This document shows, piece by piece, positions 9,961 to 20,246 of a stretch of DNA of 64,000 bases. The stretch comes from Ahaetulla prasina (Eukaryota; Chordata; Lepidosauria; Squamata; Colubridae). Both the position numbers and the translations under genes were made by a program. The notes beneath the pieces were generated by a model. That model did not search any database, was not told the DNA's origin, and was given only the letters and a program-made list of their open reading frames with translations. The stretch spans positions 7,602,959-7,666,958 of the forward strand of contig NC_080543.1 in assembly GCF_028640845.1 (NCBI RefSeq), read 5' to 3'. Each line of letters starts with the position of its first letter. Position 1 is the stretch's first letter.

Positions 9961-10180
9961 AGCTTTAACCAAAGACTATCTACTATTGACCTCACCCCAT
10001 TCCTAAGAGGTCTGTAAGGGGCGTGCATAAGAGCACCAGCGTGCCTACCATTCCTGTCCTAATGTTCCCTTTGGTTGTATCTAATTCATATGGTTATCTC
10101 ATGCTTATACTTATATATACTGTTGTGTCTGACAAATAAAATAAATTAAAAAAATAAAATAAAAATAAATAAATAAATAA
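9961..10180 (+). mobile_element. LINE-D 3' end
   Basis: The final codons (TTGACCTCACCCCATTCC region) and the 3' UTR end in an (AAAT)n-type tail. The same family occurs at 31434, 41613, 44520, 58075 and 59690. It belongs to the CR1/L2/L3 group by its C-terminal protein pattern; the clade is not resolved. Confidence 0.75.
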
Positions 10181-10344
10181 TTTGAATGTGAGACAGAGCA
10201 TGTATTTGTTAGGGTCCAAAAGGTGACTTCAAGGGGTGGGGGGAGAGAAATGGACCTTGGGGGGGAAAAATGAGAAACAGGAAAAAAATAAGCTGAATTC
10301 CACATTAAAAAAAAAGTATTAGAAGTTATGTACATCCAACCAAA

Positions 10345-11253
10345 AGGACGGGAAGAAAGAACATACGTGTATGAAAGAATAACTGGCTGTATAGAAGACC
10401 GTTCTGCTCATTTTCCTATGTAGGAGTGAGAGGAAGAATGTAAAAAGGAAGGAAGGAAGGAAGGAAGGAAGGAAGGAAGGAAGGAAGGAAGGAAGGAAGG
10501 AAGGAAGGAAGGAAGGAAAAGAATGGCTGTTGCTGTATATAAGGCCATTGTGCTCATTTTCCAATGTGGGAATGAGAGGGAGAATGTACAAAGTGAGGGA
10601 GGGAGGCGGGCAGGGAGAGAAAGAATGAAGGAAGGAAGATAAAAGAATGGCTGTTGCTGTATATAAGACTGTTCTGCTCATTTTCCTACGTGGAAGTGAG
10701 AGGAAGGGATGTGGAAAGGAAGGAAGCAAGGAAGGAAGGAAGGAAGGAAGGAAGGAAGGAAGGAAGGAAGGAAGGAAGAAATGAGGGAGGGAGGGAGGGG
10801 GGAAGGAAGGAAAGAAGGAAGGAAGGAAGGAAGGAAGCAAGGAAGCAAGCAAGCAAGCAAAGAAGGAAGGAAGGAAGGAAGGAAGGAAGGAAGGAAGGAA
10901 GGAAGGAAGGAAGGAAGGAAGGAAGGAAGGAAGGAATGAGGGAGGGGGGAGGAGGGAAGGAAGGAAAGAAGGAAGGAAGGAAGGAAGGAAGGAAGGAAGG
11001 AAGGAAGGAAAAGAATGGCAGTTGCTGAATATAAGACTGTTCTGCTCATTTTCCTAAAAGGAAATGAGAGGGAGAATGTAAAAAAGAAGAAAGGAGGGAA
11101 AGAAGGAAGGAAGGAAGATAAAAGAATGGCTATTGCTACCTATAAGAATATTCTGTTCTGCTCATTTTCTAAAGGGAAATGAGAGGAAAGGATGTGGAAA
11201 GTAAGGGCGGAAGGAAAGAATGTGCTGAGGAAAAAATGTAGGTAGATAGATAG
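10345..11253. repeat. Composite array: GGAA tracts alternating with a ~75-bp spacer
   Basis: The spacer (GAATGGCTGTTGCTGTATAT, then GTTCTGCTCATTTTCC and GTGAGAGG) begins at about 10380, 10518, 10640, 11010 and 11120. It is separated by GGAA tracts of 0.1-0.3 kb. A sixth spacer lies at 17005-17090, beyond the Ty3/Gypsy element. The array was therefore continuous before that insertion. Confidence 0.9.
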
Positions 11254-11735
11254 TGTCAGGCTACCCCCGACGGCAAATAGGAAAGAATTCACCTTGACTC
11301 CATTTGAAATAGAAACAAGTACTTTTACTTTTACAGTCTGGTTAGCAGCCAAGCAAAGCTGGAACTGAGACAAAATATGGCAAACATATCATATCCCCCC
11401 AATTGTCCCTCCTCCTCCAGGAGGTCAGGCTGGTCTGGTCCAATGCCAACTCCTTCACGGCCCCTCGTGGTAATCTTCTTCCACAAGTCTCTGGATGTCA
11501 GTCAACTCAGGAATGCAGTGTCGGTTAGGAAAGCGCGCTGATAACACTCAATCATTAATCACCCCTCCTCCCAGTTATGTCAGCCGACACTAATAATAAG
11601 CTCTTTTCCCTTACCCGGACGGTGGTATGATTCACCTCATGATCCTAAAGTTTATAATACAGAAATAAACATTTTACATTCTATCTACTGATATAATCAT
11701 TTAAAAATAAATGAAGAGTGGAGTGGAGGCTGACA
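11254..11735 (-). repeat. 3' LTR of the chromovirus
   Basis: 482 bp. It aligns end to end with 16499-16983. On the minus strand it is preceded by a purine-rich stretch (GCAGGAGGGCGAA, 11736-11748) that fits a polypurine tract. AATAAA-like sequence is present near 11660 on the plus strand only, so the element's own poly(A) site was not assigned. Confidence 0.95.
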
Positions 11736-11774
11736 TTCGCCCTCCTGCAACAAGGACGTCAGTCCTAGAAAGAA

Positions 11775-12107
11775 AAAAGAAGTTAGGGTTTGTCAGGATA
11801 TTTTTATAGAATTGTGCTATTTTTCCGAGGCATGAACATCTTCTTTGTTCACCCATTCAGCTTGGGATAACGGAAGTGTTTCCAAGAAATAAGATATTGA
11901 ATTTTATTTCTATGTTTTCTTGAATCTAAAATTTCTTTTATTTCAAAGTGTTGTTCTCCTCTATGAGAATTGGTATAGGAGGGGTGTATGGTTAGGACGG
12001 AAAGTAGATGTGTGTTCAGGTTTCAGCAAACTCACATGGAAAACGGGTGGATTCTCCTAAGTGTTTTTGGTAAATCTAGTTGTACCGTCACAGGGTTGAT
12101 GATTTTA
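11775..12107 (-). pseudogene. Integrase C-terminus and chromodomain
   Basis: Reading the minus strand leftwards gives the V-G-P-F...L-P...H-P-V-F-H-V-S-L-L-K-P box common at the end of Ty3/Gypsy integrases. It is followed at about 11790-11945 by a chromodomain-like segment: F-E-I-K-E-I-L-D, then L-I-S-W-K, then W-V-N-K-E-D-V. Chromodomains bind methylated histone tails and can direct integration. Two or more frame changes are needed to read it, so it is broken here. It lies too deep in other frames to show as one open frame. Confidence 0.75.
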
Positions 12108-12682
12108 CTATTGGGAAAGGTCCCACATATTTGGGTCCAAGTTTTTAGATTTCTGAGTGGTTTGAAGATATTTGGTGGAAAGATAAACTTTATCGCCCAC
12201 TTGATATTTGTTCTCAGGGACCTTTTTATCTGCTTGTTTTTTATGATCGGTGGCGTCGTCGATCGCCTTGCGAGTCATTTTCCATGTGCTTTGTATTTGA
12301 TCTATCCATTCTGATAAAGAGGAAACAGTAGTTTCTTCCTGTGGGAGTTCCGAGATCGGAACAAAATCTTGGCCTGAAGCTATTTTAAAGGAGTAAATCC
12401 GTGCTACTATGAATTGAGTTGTTGTAGGCAACTTCAGCAAAAGGTAAGAGATCAGCCCAATTATCTTGCTGGTAGTTAACATAACATCGGAGATATTGTT
12501 CTAGTACAGAGTTGACGTTCACAGCTTCCATTAGTTTGAGGATGATGGGAGGAGCTTAAGCCTTGGGCGGAACCAATGAGTCGTAGAAATTCTTTCCAAA
12601 ATTTTGAAGTGAATTGAACTCCTCGATCTGAAATGATGCGATCAGGCACTCCGTGAAGTCTATAAATGTGTTGTACAAACAA
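12108..12682 (-). pseudogene. Integrase core, second half
   Basis: Two overlapping minus-strand pieces (12476-12682 and 12108-12482) carry [12 protein letters not shown] with the second catalytic Asp, and Q-T-N-G-S-C-E with the catalytic Glu. The linker V-G-D-K-V-Y-L-S-T follows. Single-base shifts separate the pieces and several stretches between them are out of frame. Confidence 0.85.
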
Positions 12683-13730
12683 CTTTGCTAGAGTCTTTGA
12701 GGAGGTATTTTGAACATGGAATAAAATGGACTTGTTTGGAGAAAAGGTCAGTCACTACCCATATAACAGTATTGCCGGAACTTTCAGGTAATTCCACTAT
12801 GAAATCCATGGATATTTCTTTCCATGGGGTTCCTGGTCTGGCTACCGTTTGTAGTAGTCCAGGAGGTTTTCCCGGAGGTCTTTTGGATGATGCACAGACC
12901 GGGCAACTTGCACATATGCTTGAATGTCTTTTAAGACTTGGCCACCAAAACTGTCTTTTAAGAAGATGCAAAGTTTTCACAAATCCAAAATGCCCTGCCA
13001 TCTTGGCATCATGGCATCGTTGTAGGATGGTTTCTCTGAGTGATAGAGGAACATATAGTTTTGTTCCAATCCAAGCTAGTCCATCACGGAGTGTGCATTC
13101 ATGGGAATGCGTTAAGTACCAGTCATCGGTGTTTAAAGCTTCTTTAAACGATTTGGTTAGTTCATCTGGGAGTGAGGGGTCAGCTTTCGAGTGGCTTCTA
13201 GTTATTGCTGGGGCCGCCAACTGTTGCACGGGAAGTATTGGTTGAACCACTTCGGAGCGAGTGCAATTGTATTGGGGTAAACGTGAAAGAGCATCTGCTA
13301 AGAAGTTTTTCCCTCCAGGAATATACTGTAAAGTAAAATTAAAGCGGTTAAAATATTGAGTCCAACGGGCTTGTTTAGGTGAAAGTTTTCTAGGAGTCTT
13401 TAGCGCTTCCAGATTTTTGTGATCAGTCCAAACTTCAAAAGGATGATTTGAACCTTCTAAGAATTGTCTCCATGTCCGTAGAGCCCAATGAACCGCAAAC
13501 GCTTCTTTTTCCCAAATAGCCCATCGTCTTTCGGTTTCAGTCAATTTTCGAGAAGTGAAAGCACAGGGTTGTAAATTACCATCAGCATTGTTTTGGAGCA
13601 AGACGGCTCCGACCGCTACATCACTTGCATCAGCTTGTATTACAAAAGGAACATCCATGTCAGGGTGCTTTAGAATAGGTTCAGCGGCAAAGAGTCGTTT
13701 CAATTTTTCAAATGCTGCTTGACATTCCAT
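12660..13730 (-). pseudogene. RNase H, integrase zinc domain and integrase N-terminal core
   Basis: This 356-residue open piece is the best preserved part. The RT thumb/connection is followed by RNase H (residues about 45-150, with I-Q-A-D-A-S-D, E-K-E-A and W-T-D-H-K-N-L, ending A-D-A-L-S-R). The HHCC zinc finger lies at about 240-285 (H...H...C-A-S-C-P-V-C). The first integrase Asp is in S-M-D-F-I. It would degrade RNA in RNA-DNA hybrids and join element DNA to the host. The frame opens in mid-domain, so its start is an artefact of the upstream break. Confidence 0.92.
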
Positions 13731-14576
13731 TGTCCATTCGAGGGTAATGATGGTTTGGGTTTCGTGTCTCCTTTAGTTTTAAGAGGTTAGTGATTGGTAA
13801 AGCAATTTGAGCAAAGGAGGATGAATTGACGATAGAAATTTGCAAATCCCAAAAACTTTGGAGCTGTTTGCGTGTGCGTGGGGGCCCATTCCAAAACAGC
13901 TTTCACTTTTCCTGGATCCATTTCTAACCCATCAGCGAGATGCGATATCCTAGGTAGTCTATTTTGGTTTGATGGAAATCACATTTGGATAGCTTGCAAT
14001 ACAGTTCAGCAGATAATAACTTTTGAGACCTGCTCTTACTAGTTTAATGTGTTCTTCCATAGTTTCTGTATAGATGAGTATGTCGTCAAGGTAGACAAGA
14101 ACTCCTTTGAACAAATGCTGATGGAGTATTTCATTTATCAGTTGCATAAAAACTGCAGGCGCCCCCTGCAGACCAAAAGGCAGTACTCGAAACTGGAAAC
14201 ACCCTAGTGGACAGTTGAAAGCGGTTTTCCATTCATCCCCCTCCTTTATACGGACTCTGTAGTAAGCTTCTCGCAGGTCCAATTTGGTGAAGAACTTCCT
14301 TCGCTAAGTGTGCTAACATATCTTTCATGAGTGGCATGGGGTATATGTTTTCGACACATGCTCAAATTTCTATAGTCAACTATAAGACGAAATGAGCCGT
14401 CTTTCTTTTCCCGGAACATCACAGGTGCGCCACGCGAGGCCTAGCTGGTTGGATAAAGCCCGCTCTAGGTTTTTGTCTATGAACTTTCAGCTCTCCCAAT
14501 TCTTTTGGGTCATGGGGTAAGCTTTTGGTTTTGGAAGTTTTACCCCGGTAGGATGTCGATGGCACAATCAATAGGC
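13731..14576 (-). pseudogene. Reverse transcriptase core
   Basis: The open piece 13959-14282 contains M-D-L-R-E-A-Y-Y, F-G-L-Q-G-A-P and the catalytic Y-L-D-D box near 14090. The regions on both sides (13731-13958 and 14283-14576) match RT by position but carry frameshifts and a stop. The domain is complete in DNA content and broken in reading frame. Confidence 0.85.
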
Positions 14577-15316
14577 CTATGGGAGGTAGAACGTCTGATG
14601 CTTTCTCACTAAAGACTTCCGCAGGTCCCAGTACTCCTTAGGTATCCTTTCCTCCCCATCTATCCGTTCAACCATTGCCCCCCATTTATCTTGGAGCATG
14701 GCCATAGTCTGACTCTTCTTGGAACCCCCCTTTCCTCCTTTTAACGCTCTTGAGCGGAACCGTAAGACTCCCGTTCTCCAGTTAATATGGGGGTTCCATT
14801 TCGCAACCATGACAGTCCTAGTACCAAAGGTTGGTCCATTCCAGGGCTACTATGAAGTTTAAAATCTCGCGATGGTCTCCAATTTCCATTTCTATGGGTT
14901 CTGTTACGAAATGGGCGGTCCTCCCCTGCCACACTGCCATCCAACTGGGCAAATGCTATGGGCCTGCTTAGGGTTCTCAACCTTAGTTCCATTTTTTCTA
15001 CTAGTTCGGGACTGATCATGCACCTAGTACATCCCGAATCTAATAATGCTAACATTTCCCCCTTGTTGCCCGAGGAGGGAACATGCAGGTTGACTGGAAT
15101 GTCCAAGGGCCCCCGTGCCCAACTCACCAGAAAGTCTTCGTCGGACTCCGATGTGGTTTTGCTGTCATCAGTGTCGGTCGACGCTTCGCGGTCCTCTTGG
15201 ATGGGCGTGCCCTTCTTGGCAATGCCGTCCTCCACTTTTGCCGGTTTTCGCGCCTTAGCAGTTGGTTTCACTGCTTCCTTCCCACCACCAGGGGTCGTGC
15301 TTGGAACCAACTTCAC
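14577..15316 (-). pseudogene. Aspartic protease and linker
   Basis: In the piece 14741-15316, L-L-D-S-G-C-T carries the protease active-site D-S-G triad near 15040, with a downstream V-L-G-L-S-W-L box. The piece 14577-14810 continues as N-P-H-I-N-W in another frame, the usual link to RT. The N-terminal 60 residues are rich in Lys, Thr and Asp/Glu. Confidence 0.85.
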
Positions 15317-16490
15317 TCGACAGTCGGCTGCCCGATGGCCTCTTTCCGCATCTGTAGCACGCAGTCGATCGTTGTCTCCTCCCTCTGGTCTAGGCGTGTC
15401 CCTTGAGGGCCACCCAGGAGAATGGGCCGGTAAGGTCTTCCAGTGCGCTGCCTTCTGCTACGGTCCTTCGCTAGTTCAATTTCCATCTCTGCTGCCAGGG
15501 TATACCAGCCATACAATGTGGTTGGAGACGCTCGTGCCGGCACAGTTCATAGAGATCTCCATTCAGGCCCTCTTTGTAAAAGTCGACCAGGATCACCTCC
15601 GACCACCCTCTCATCAAGGGACTAGATCACTGAATTCCTGGGTATAATCAGCCACGGTCTCCTCCCTTGCCTGATGGTTTTCATTCGACCTTTGGCTTTC
15701 TGCTCTGCCAGGGGTCCTCAAACCTCCTCCTTAGTGCCGTAATAAAATGCTCGTAATTTTGCAGTAGGGGAGTGGTTTTATACAGCGACACAAACCATGC
15801 AGCTGCTCTTCCGGTCAAATTGTGGGTCACAGCTCTAACTTGTGCTGCCTGTGACCAATAATCTCCCAGTCTAACATGTGGTCATTCACTATCGCCAGGA
15901 ACAATTCCAGCTCCTTCGCATCTCCATCAAATTTTTCTAATATGGGGGAATTTTGGCTTTTCCTTCCCTCGGCCTTGCTTGGTCAGCAGGTGGCGCCTGC
16001 CCCCATCCAATTCAGCTTCCTCTGGGAGAGAGTTTCTGTCTCTTCAGGAATCTCACCACCCTGGAAATCACCTCTAACGGGCCTCTTTGTAATTTCTTCT
16101 TCCTCTTCCCTCCCCTTGGAGGACTGAACAGGATTCATACCTTTGGCGAACAGCTAGCCTTACTTTCACCTCACGGAAAAGGCGAAGGCTTCCTCCAGCT
16201 GGCGTCTGTCTCTTATCTCTCTCTCCTTGCCAATCCGAAAGTCTCACCGTCCTTCTTTTCTCTTTTGTTACTCCAGGCTGAAACTCTTGCACTTGGTTCC
16301 CACCTTTCCTCTTCCAGCTTTAATTGCTCAATCCACGAGCTCTGCAAACTTCCAGCTCGGGGTTAAAAGTGTCAGCATAAATTCCTCCGGACGCCTCCCC
16401 AGCTCAGCCGGCAGCAGGCCTTCCATCACATTTGGGTTTCTTCCCCGGTATTGCGATTGCAATCCTGGTTGGTAGACATGATGTGAGTTC
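15317..16490 (-). pseudogene. Gag region with zinc knuckle
   Basis: A CX2CX4HX4C knuckle at about 15318-15360 can be read only by allowing a one-base shift between its second Cys and His. Upstream the capsid region is broken by several stops. A plausible gag ATG lies near 16480, a short distance after the 5' LTR, and is followed within about 20 codons by a stop. Confidence 0.7.
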
Positions 16491-16498
16491 CAGCTTAA

Positions 16499-16983
16499 TG
16501 TCAGGCTACCCCGACGGCAAATAGGAAAGAATTCACCTTGACTCCATTTGGAATGAAAACAAGTACTTTTACTTTTACAGTCTGGTTAGCAGCCAAGCAA
16601 AGCTGGAACTGAGACAAAATATGGCAAACATATCATATCCCCCCAATTGTCCCTCCTCCTCCAGGAGGTCAGGCTGGTCTGGTCCAATGCCAACTCCTTC
16701 ACGGCCCCTCGTGGTAATCTTCTTCCACAAGTCTCTGGATGTCAGTCAACTCAGGAATGCAGTGTCGGTTAGGAAAGCGCGCGCTGATAACACTCAATCA
16801 TTAATCACCCCTCCTCCCAGTTATGTCAGCCGACACTAATAATAAGCTCTTTTCCCTTACCCCGGATGGTGGTATGCTTCATCTCATGATCCTAAGAGTT
16901 TATAATACAGAAATAAACATTTTACATTCTATCTACTGATATAATCATTTAAAAATAAATGAAGAGTGGAGTGGAGGCTGACA
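16499..16983 (-). repeat. 5' LTR of the chromovirus
   Basis: 485 bp, about 99% like 11254-11735 by eye. The main differences are ACCCCC versus ACCCC, a two-base CG indel in GCGCGC, and changes near 16870. Just inside lies TTAAGCTGGAACTCACATC on the minus strand, a candidate primer-binding region starting TGG. The matching tRNA was not identified. Confidence 0.95.
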
Positions 16984-17299
16984 GATAGGTACGGAGGGGA
17001 GGGAGGGAGATAATAGAATGGCTGTTGCTGTACGTAAGAAAATTCTGCTGCTTTCCTTACAAGGTGGTGAGAGTTGGATTTTCTCAAAAGAAACACAAAA
17101 GAAATGCTACTTAACCCCGTGTCTTGTGCATAAGATGACAGAAGGTGACGAATGAATGGATGTTGAATGAACATCGACTGAATACACTGGTGAGACTTGA
17201 GAGAAAGAAGCAAGTCGAGGCGTCTTGGTCAAGTAAAAAGAATGATTGGGGATCAAGTGAGAGAACGGATAGACGACGGGAGAGCGGGAGGGTTGAAAG
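16984..17299. repeat. Right end of the composite GGAA array
   Basis: A spacer copy (AGAATGGCTGTTGCTGTACG) at 17005-17090 completes the array interrupted at 11254. The rest to 17299 is not recognised. Confidence 0.7.
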
Positions 17300-18318
17300 C
17301 AGGGGTGAAATCTAAAAATTTTCCCTACCGGTTCTGTGGGTGTGGCTTAATTAGTGGGTGTGGCTTGGTGGTCAGATGACAGGGTGGGTGTGGCCAATAA
17401 CAATAAATAATAAAAATAATAAACAAAGTATAAAAAACAATAAGAGGTACCAAAAACCAACTTTCACACTTTACACACACACAACACAACACAACTGACT
17501 CACACACAATGTAAAAGCAGCTGCACTTCACACTTCACACAGCCACAAAAAGCTCAAAAAACAACTTTCACACTTTACACACACACAACTGACACACACA
17601 TACACACACACACACACACAAAATGCCACATACAGCTTTCTGAGATTTTGTGTGTTTGTGTAGTTAGAGTGAAACACTACAGAAACACACCAAATCTCAG
17701 AAAGCTGCACAAATATTTTATTTTATTTTATTTTATTTTATTTTATTTTATTTTATTATTTTATTTTATTTTATTTTATTTTATTTTATTTTATTTTATT
17801 GTGGACTTCAAATCCCAGAGTTCCTCAGCCAGCCAGTTGATCACCGAGGAAATAGATTAGCTGAGCGATTGATTCTGTCTGGCTGAAACTGAAACTGCTT
17901 TCGGGCTGTGGCCATGCGTTCATCAGTAATCAGGTAAGTGCCTTAGAATCTCTACTCTTACTTGTAGAAAACATGTTTTCTATAAGTAAGAGTACAAGTA
18001 AGGTTCTGCTGATGAGGAACTCAGGGGAGATCGCCAGAGGAGACTTTACATTTTTTTTTTAAAGTTTAAAGTCTCTGCCGATCTCAGCTGAGGGGCAGGA
18101 TCCTCAAAAGGCTTTTTTTTTTACTTTTAAAGGCATGTTTTGGCTGAAGCAAAACCGGCTTTTAAAAGTAAAAAAAAAAAAACCCTCTGCTGATGGTGTG
18201 GCTCAGCAGAGGCAGGGGAGGCGGGGCCAGGAATTTTTGCTACCGGTCCTCCAAACCAGCAGCCGCCATTGCTACCAGATCACGCGAGGCGGTCCGATCA
18301 GGGAGCATTTTACCCCTG
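17300..18318. mobile_element. Composite non-autonomous hAT element, 1019 bp
   Basis: It starts CAGGGGTGAAATCT and ends AGCATTTTACCCCTG. The 8-bp duplication gttgaaag is perfect on both sides (17292-17299 and 18319-18326). Inside are ACCGGTTC end blocks, A/C-rich repeats with CA runs (17400-17640) and an inverted pair of CTTTCTGAGATTTTGTGTGT-like arms (about 17630-17710). There follow a (TTTTA)n run and a fragment of the GGACTTCAAATCCCAGAG MITE. No transposase. Confidence 0.92.
17706..17802. repeat. (TTTTA)n microsatellite
   Basis: About 19 TTTTA units inside the composite hAT element. Confidence 0.95.
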
Positions 18319-18445
18319 GTTGAAAGGAAGAAAGCCGTGGTTGGATAGACAGGTTGAGGACCTGCTCAAAAGAAGGGAGATGAGCCACTTTGAAACCTGA
18401 AAGACAGCACAGGAAGGAAGCAGTGCATGAGGAGAACCAGGCTGT

Positions 18446-18468
18446 TCAGGTAGTCCTTGATTTTACAA
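18446..18468 (+). mobile_element. TA-type MITE family C, 5' end fragment
   Basis: CAGGTAGTCCTTGATTTTACAAC is the terminal sequence of family C. It is cut by the family A fragment that follows. Confidence 0.6.
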
Positions 18469-18549
18469 CCGGGGTAAAATTTAGCAGGTTCTGGAAAACC
18501 GGTAGCGGAAATTTTGAGTAGTTTGGAGAACCGGCAAATACCACTTCTG
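18469..18549. mobile_element. hAT MITE family A, short copy
   Basis: The ends CCGGGGTAAAATTT and AAATACCACTTCTG bracket ACCGGTAGCGG. The flanking 8-mers do not match, so one edge may be damaged. Confidence 0.65.
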
Positions 18550-18660
18550 GCTGGCCATCTGTCTGAGATGATATAAGGACTCCTGCCTCAGGCAGAAGGT
18601 TGGACTAGAAGACCTCCAAGGGTCCCTTCCAGCTCTGTGATTCTATGATTCTGCAATAAG
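18550..18660 (+). mobile_element. CR1 LINE 3' terminus
   Basis: GGTTGGACTAGAAGACCTCC and the ATTCTATGATTC tail are the canonical CR1 3' end. Only about 110 bp is present. Confidence 0.85.
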
Positions 18661-18668
18661 AATGCTTC

Positions 18669-19223
18669 TGTCGTGTCCCACTCCTCCGCTGACGGCCGGG
18701 TCGGGGAGGTCCGTATCAAACGTGCCTCTGCAGCTCTGCCAAAGTCCTATCAGAGTTCTCAAGGCAGGCAGGAGACCAGGAAGTGACTTCAGCAATCCAA
18801 GTTAGACTTTGCCTGACTCAGAGAATGCCAGAAAGCAGATCCTTTATATAGGCCATGGGGTGTGGCTTCATGATTCAGCATTTATCCAGGCCCCTCCCTT
18901 CCTTTTGCTGACGTCGCCTCTCAACTCTCCGGAAGCGAGAATCTCTCCAGCCTCCAGCTGTTGGCAATCCTAGCTCATGACTGGCTTCACATTCTTCAGG
19001 CTCACGTGCTGTGGGGGAGGGGTTTAGTTGCTCCGTTTGCCTGGGCATGGTGCCAGGACTGGGGGCTGAAGGCACGTCAGGCCCTTCGTCTTGCTCGGCC
19101 TGTCCGGGCATGGTGCCAGGGCTGGGGCCTGGAGGCATGCCAGGACATTCTTCTGAACTATCAGCATCCGGCAGGAGATAAGAGGGGCCCGGCTGCGGCA
19201 GGGGGAGCGGGCGAGACACAACA
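18669..19223 (-). repeat. Solo LTR, family A
   Basis: 555 bp on the minus strand, bounded by a perfect 5-bp duplication gcttc. Its TG...CA ends are TGTTGTGTC and GACACGACA in element orientation. CCTATATAAAGGA is a TATA box and marks the promoter. The upstream part has an open frame rich in Pro, Ser and Glu (P-G-P-S-P-G-T-M repeats, ending R-R-R-Q-Q-K-E-G-R-G). No internal retroviral or Gypsy genes adjoin it, so it is a recombined solo copy. Confidence 0.9.
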
Positions 19224-19228
19224 GCTTC

Positions 19229-19904
19229 TGTTACGAAGATTGACCGATATCCTAAGCATTTCATGAAACTCTTGCCGTAAAATTCTCTTTTGAGTTGGGT
19301 TTGGATTGCTAAAACAGATAAGGCAAGGATGACAGTAGTAATGTTAAAAAATAATAACGTGCGAAATGGACTGAGATATTCCTTTCACTATCTTAAAGAA
19401 AATAGCTCCTTTTTTATGACATTGAGAAGTGGGGTTTTTTTTCCCCAACGGACTATTGTGATGCAGAAATATCATTTTGCTTTTAACAACTTGCAAAAAT
19501 CCTTTGAGGAACTAGGTTTATGATGAAAGACACAGATATACCCCCAATTAAATTATCTTTTGTCCCACCAGTTCCTTGCTTCGAAATGGTCTACCTGTCT
19601 CTTGGGATATGGAACAATTTTATTGTTCTATTACTTTGAAATCCCACAAGTCATCTGGATGGGATGAAGAGACAAAAGAGAAAAAAAAAGGGTTTGAGCG
19701 ATGAACAGAACATGAAGTCATCAAACTTAAAAGACGAGTTTTCACCAGGAGGGGTTGGTAGGCTCGCCCATGACAGATGGCTCATAAGTTATCACTGCCC
19801 TGGATGGAGGTCCGTTTGAGGGTCTTCACGACTCACAGCTCCTGCTGAAGAGCAGAGGCAGCTATAGTTGTGAGGGGCGGGGCATTGCACAGATTCATTT
19901 CATC
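19229..19904. other. No gene or repeat recognised
   Basis: Unique-looking sequence. No recognised protein similarity. Confidence 0.5.
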
Positions 19905-20236
19905 CAGGGTTGGCTGCTGGGAGTTTGCAGGTGTTCGGGAGAACCTCTAGCTAAGATTCTCTGCAGTTTGGAGAACCCCCAAATCCCACTCCTGGCTGGT
20001 CCTGTCCACCCCTCCCCTCCCCTCCCTTCCCAGGAGTCCCCACGCGCCCCGTTTTGGATGAAGGTTTTCGCCCTCCCGGAGGCTCAAGGAAAGCCTCCGG
20101 AGCCCAGGGAGGGGAAAAACGCCACCACCACCCCCGTCATGGTGCAGGAGGCTGACTAGGCCACGCCCACCATGGCCACGCCCACCCAGCAACCAGGCAG
20201 AGAACCCCTTGCTAAAATTTTTGAAGCCCACCCCTG
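19905..20236. mobile_element. hAT MITE family A, 332 bp
   Basis: Left end CAGGGTTGGCTGCTGG, right end GAAGCCCACCCCTG. The duplications are atttcatc and atctcatc (7 of 8). The interior has the GC-rich core GGCCACGCCCACCATGG seen in long members. Confidence 0.85.
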
Positions 20237-20246
20237 ATCTCATCAC

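Larger units (their letters stand above)
11254..16983 (-). mobile_element. Full-length Ty3/Gypsy chromovirus, 5.7 kb
   Basis: Two near-identical LTRs with TGTCAG...CTGACA ends bound the element, and a perfect 5-bp target duplication gatag sits at 11249-11253 and 16984-16988. In minus-strand order the interior holds gag with a zinc knuckle, protease, reverse transcriptase, RNase H, integrase and a C-terminal chromodomain. This is the Ty3/Gypsy gene order, and the chromodomain places it among chromoviruses. By eye the LTRs differ at about six substitutions and four short indels in about 485 bp, which suggests a recent insertion. The coding part has at least five frameshifts or stops. Confidence 0.95.

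Noticed and set aside
11254..16983. Endogenous retrovirus with env
   Set aside because: The order protease-RT-RNase H-integrase-chromodomain and the space to the LTR leave no room for env; it is a Ty3/Gypsy chromovirus.
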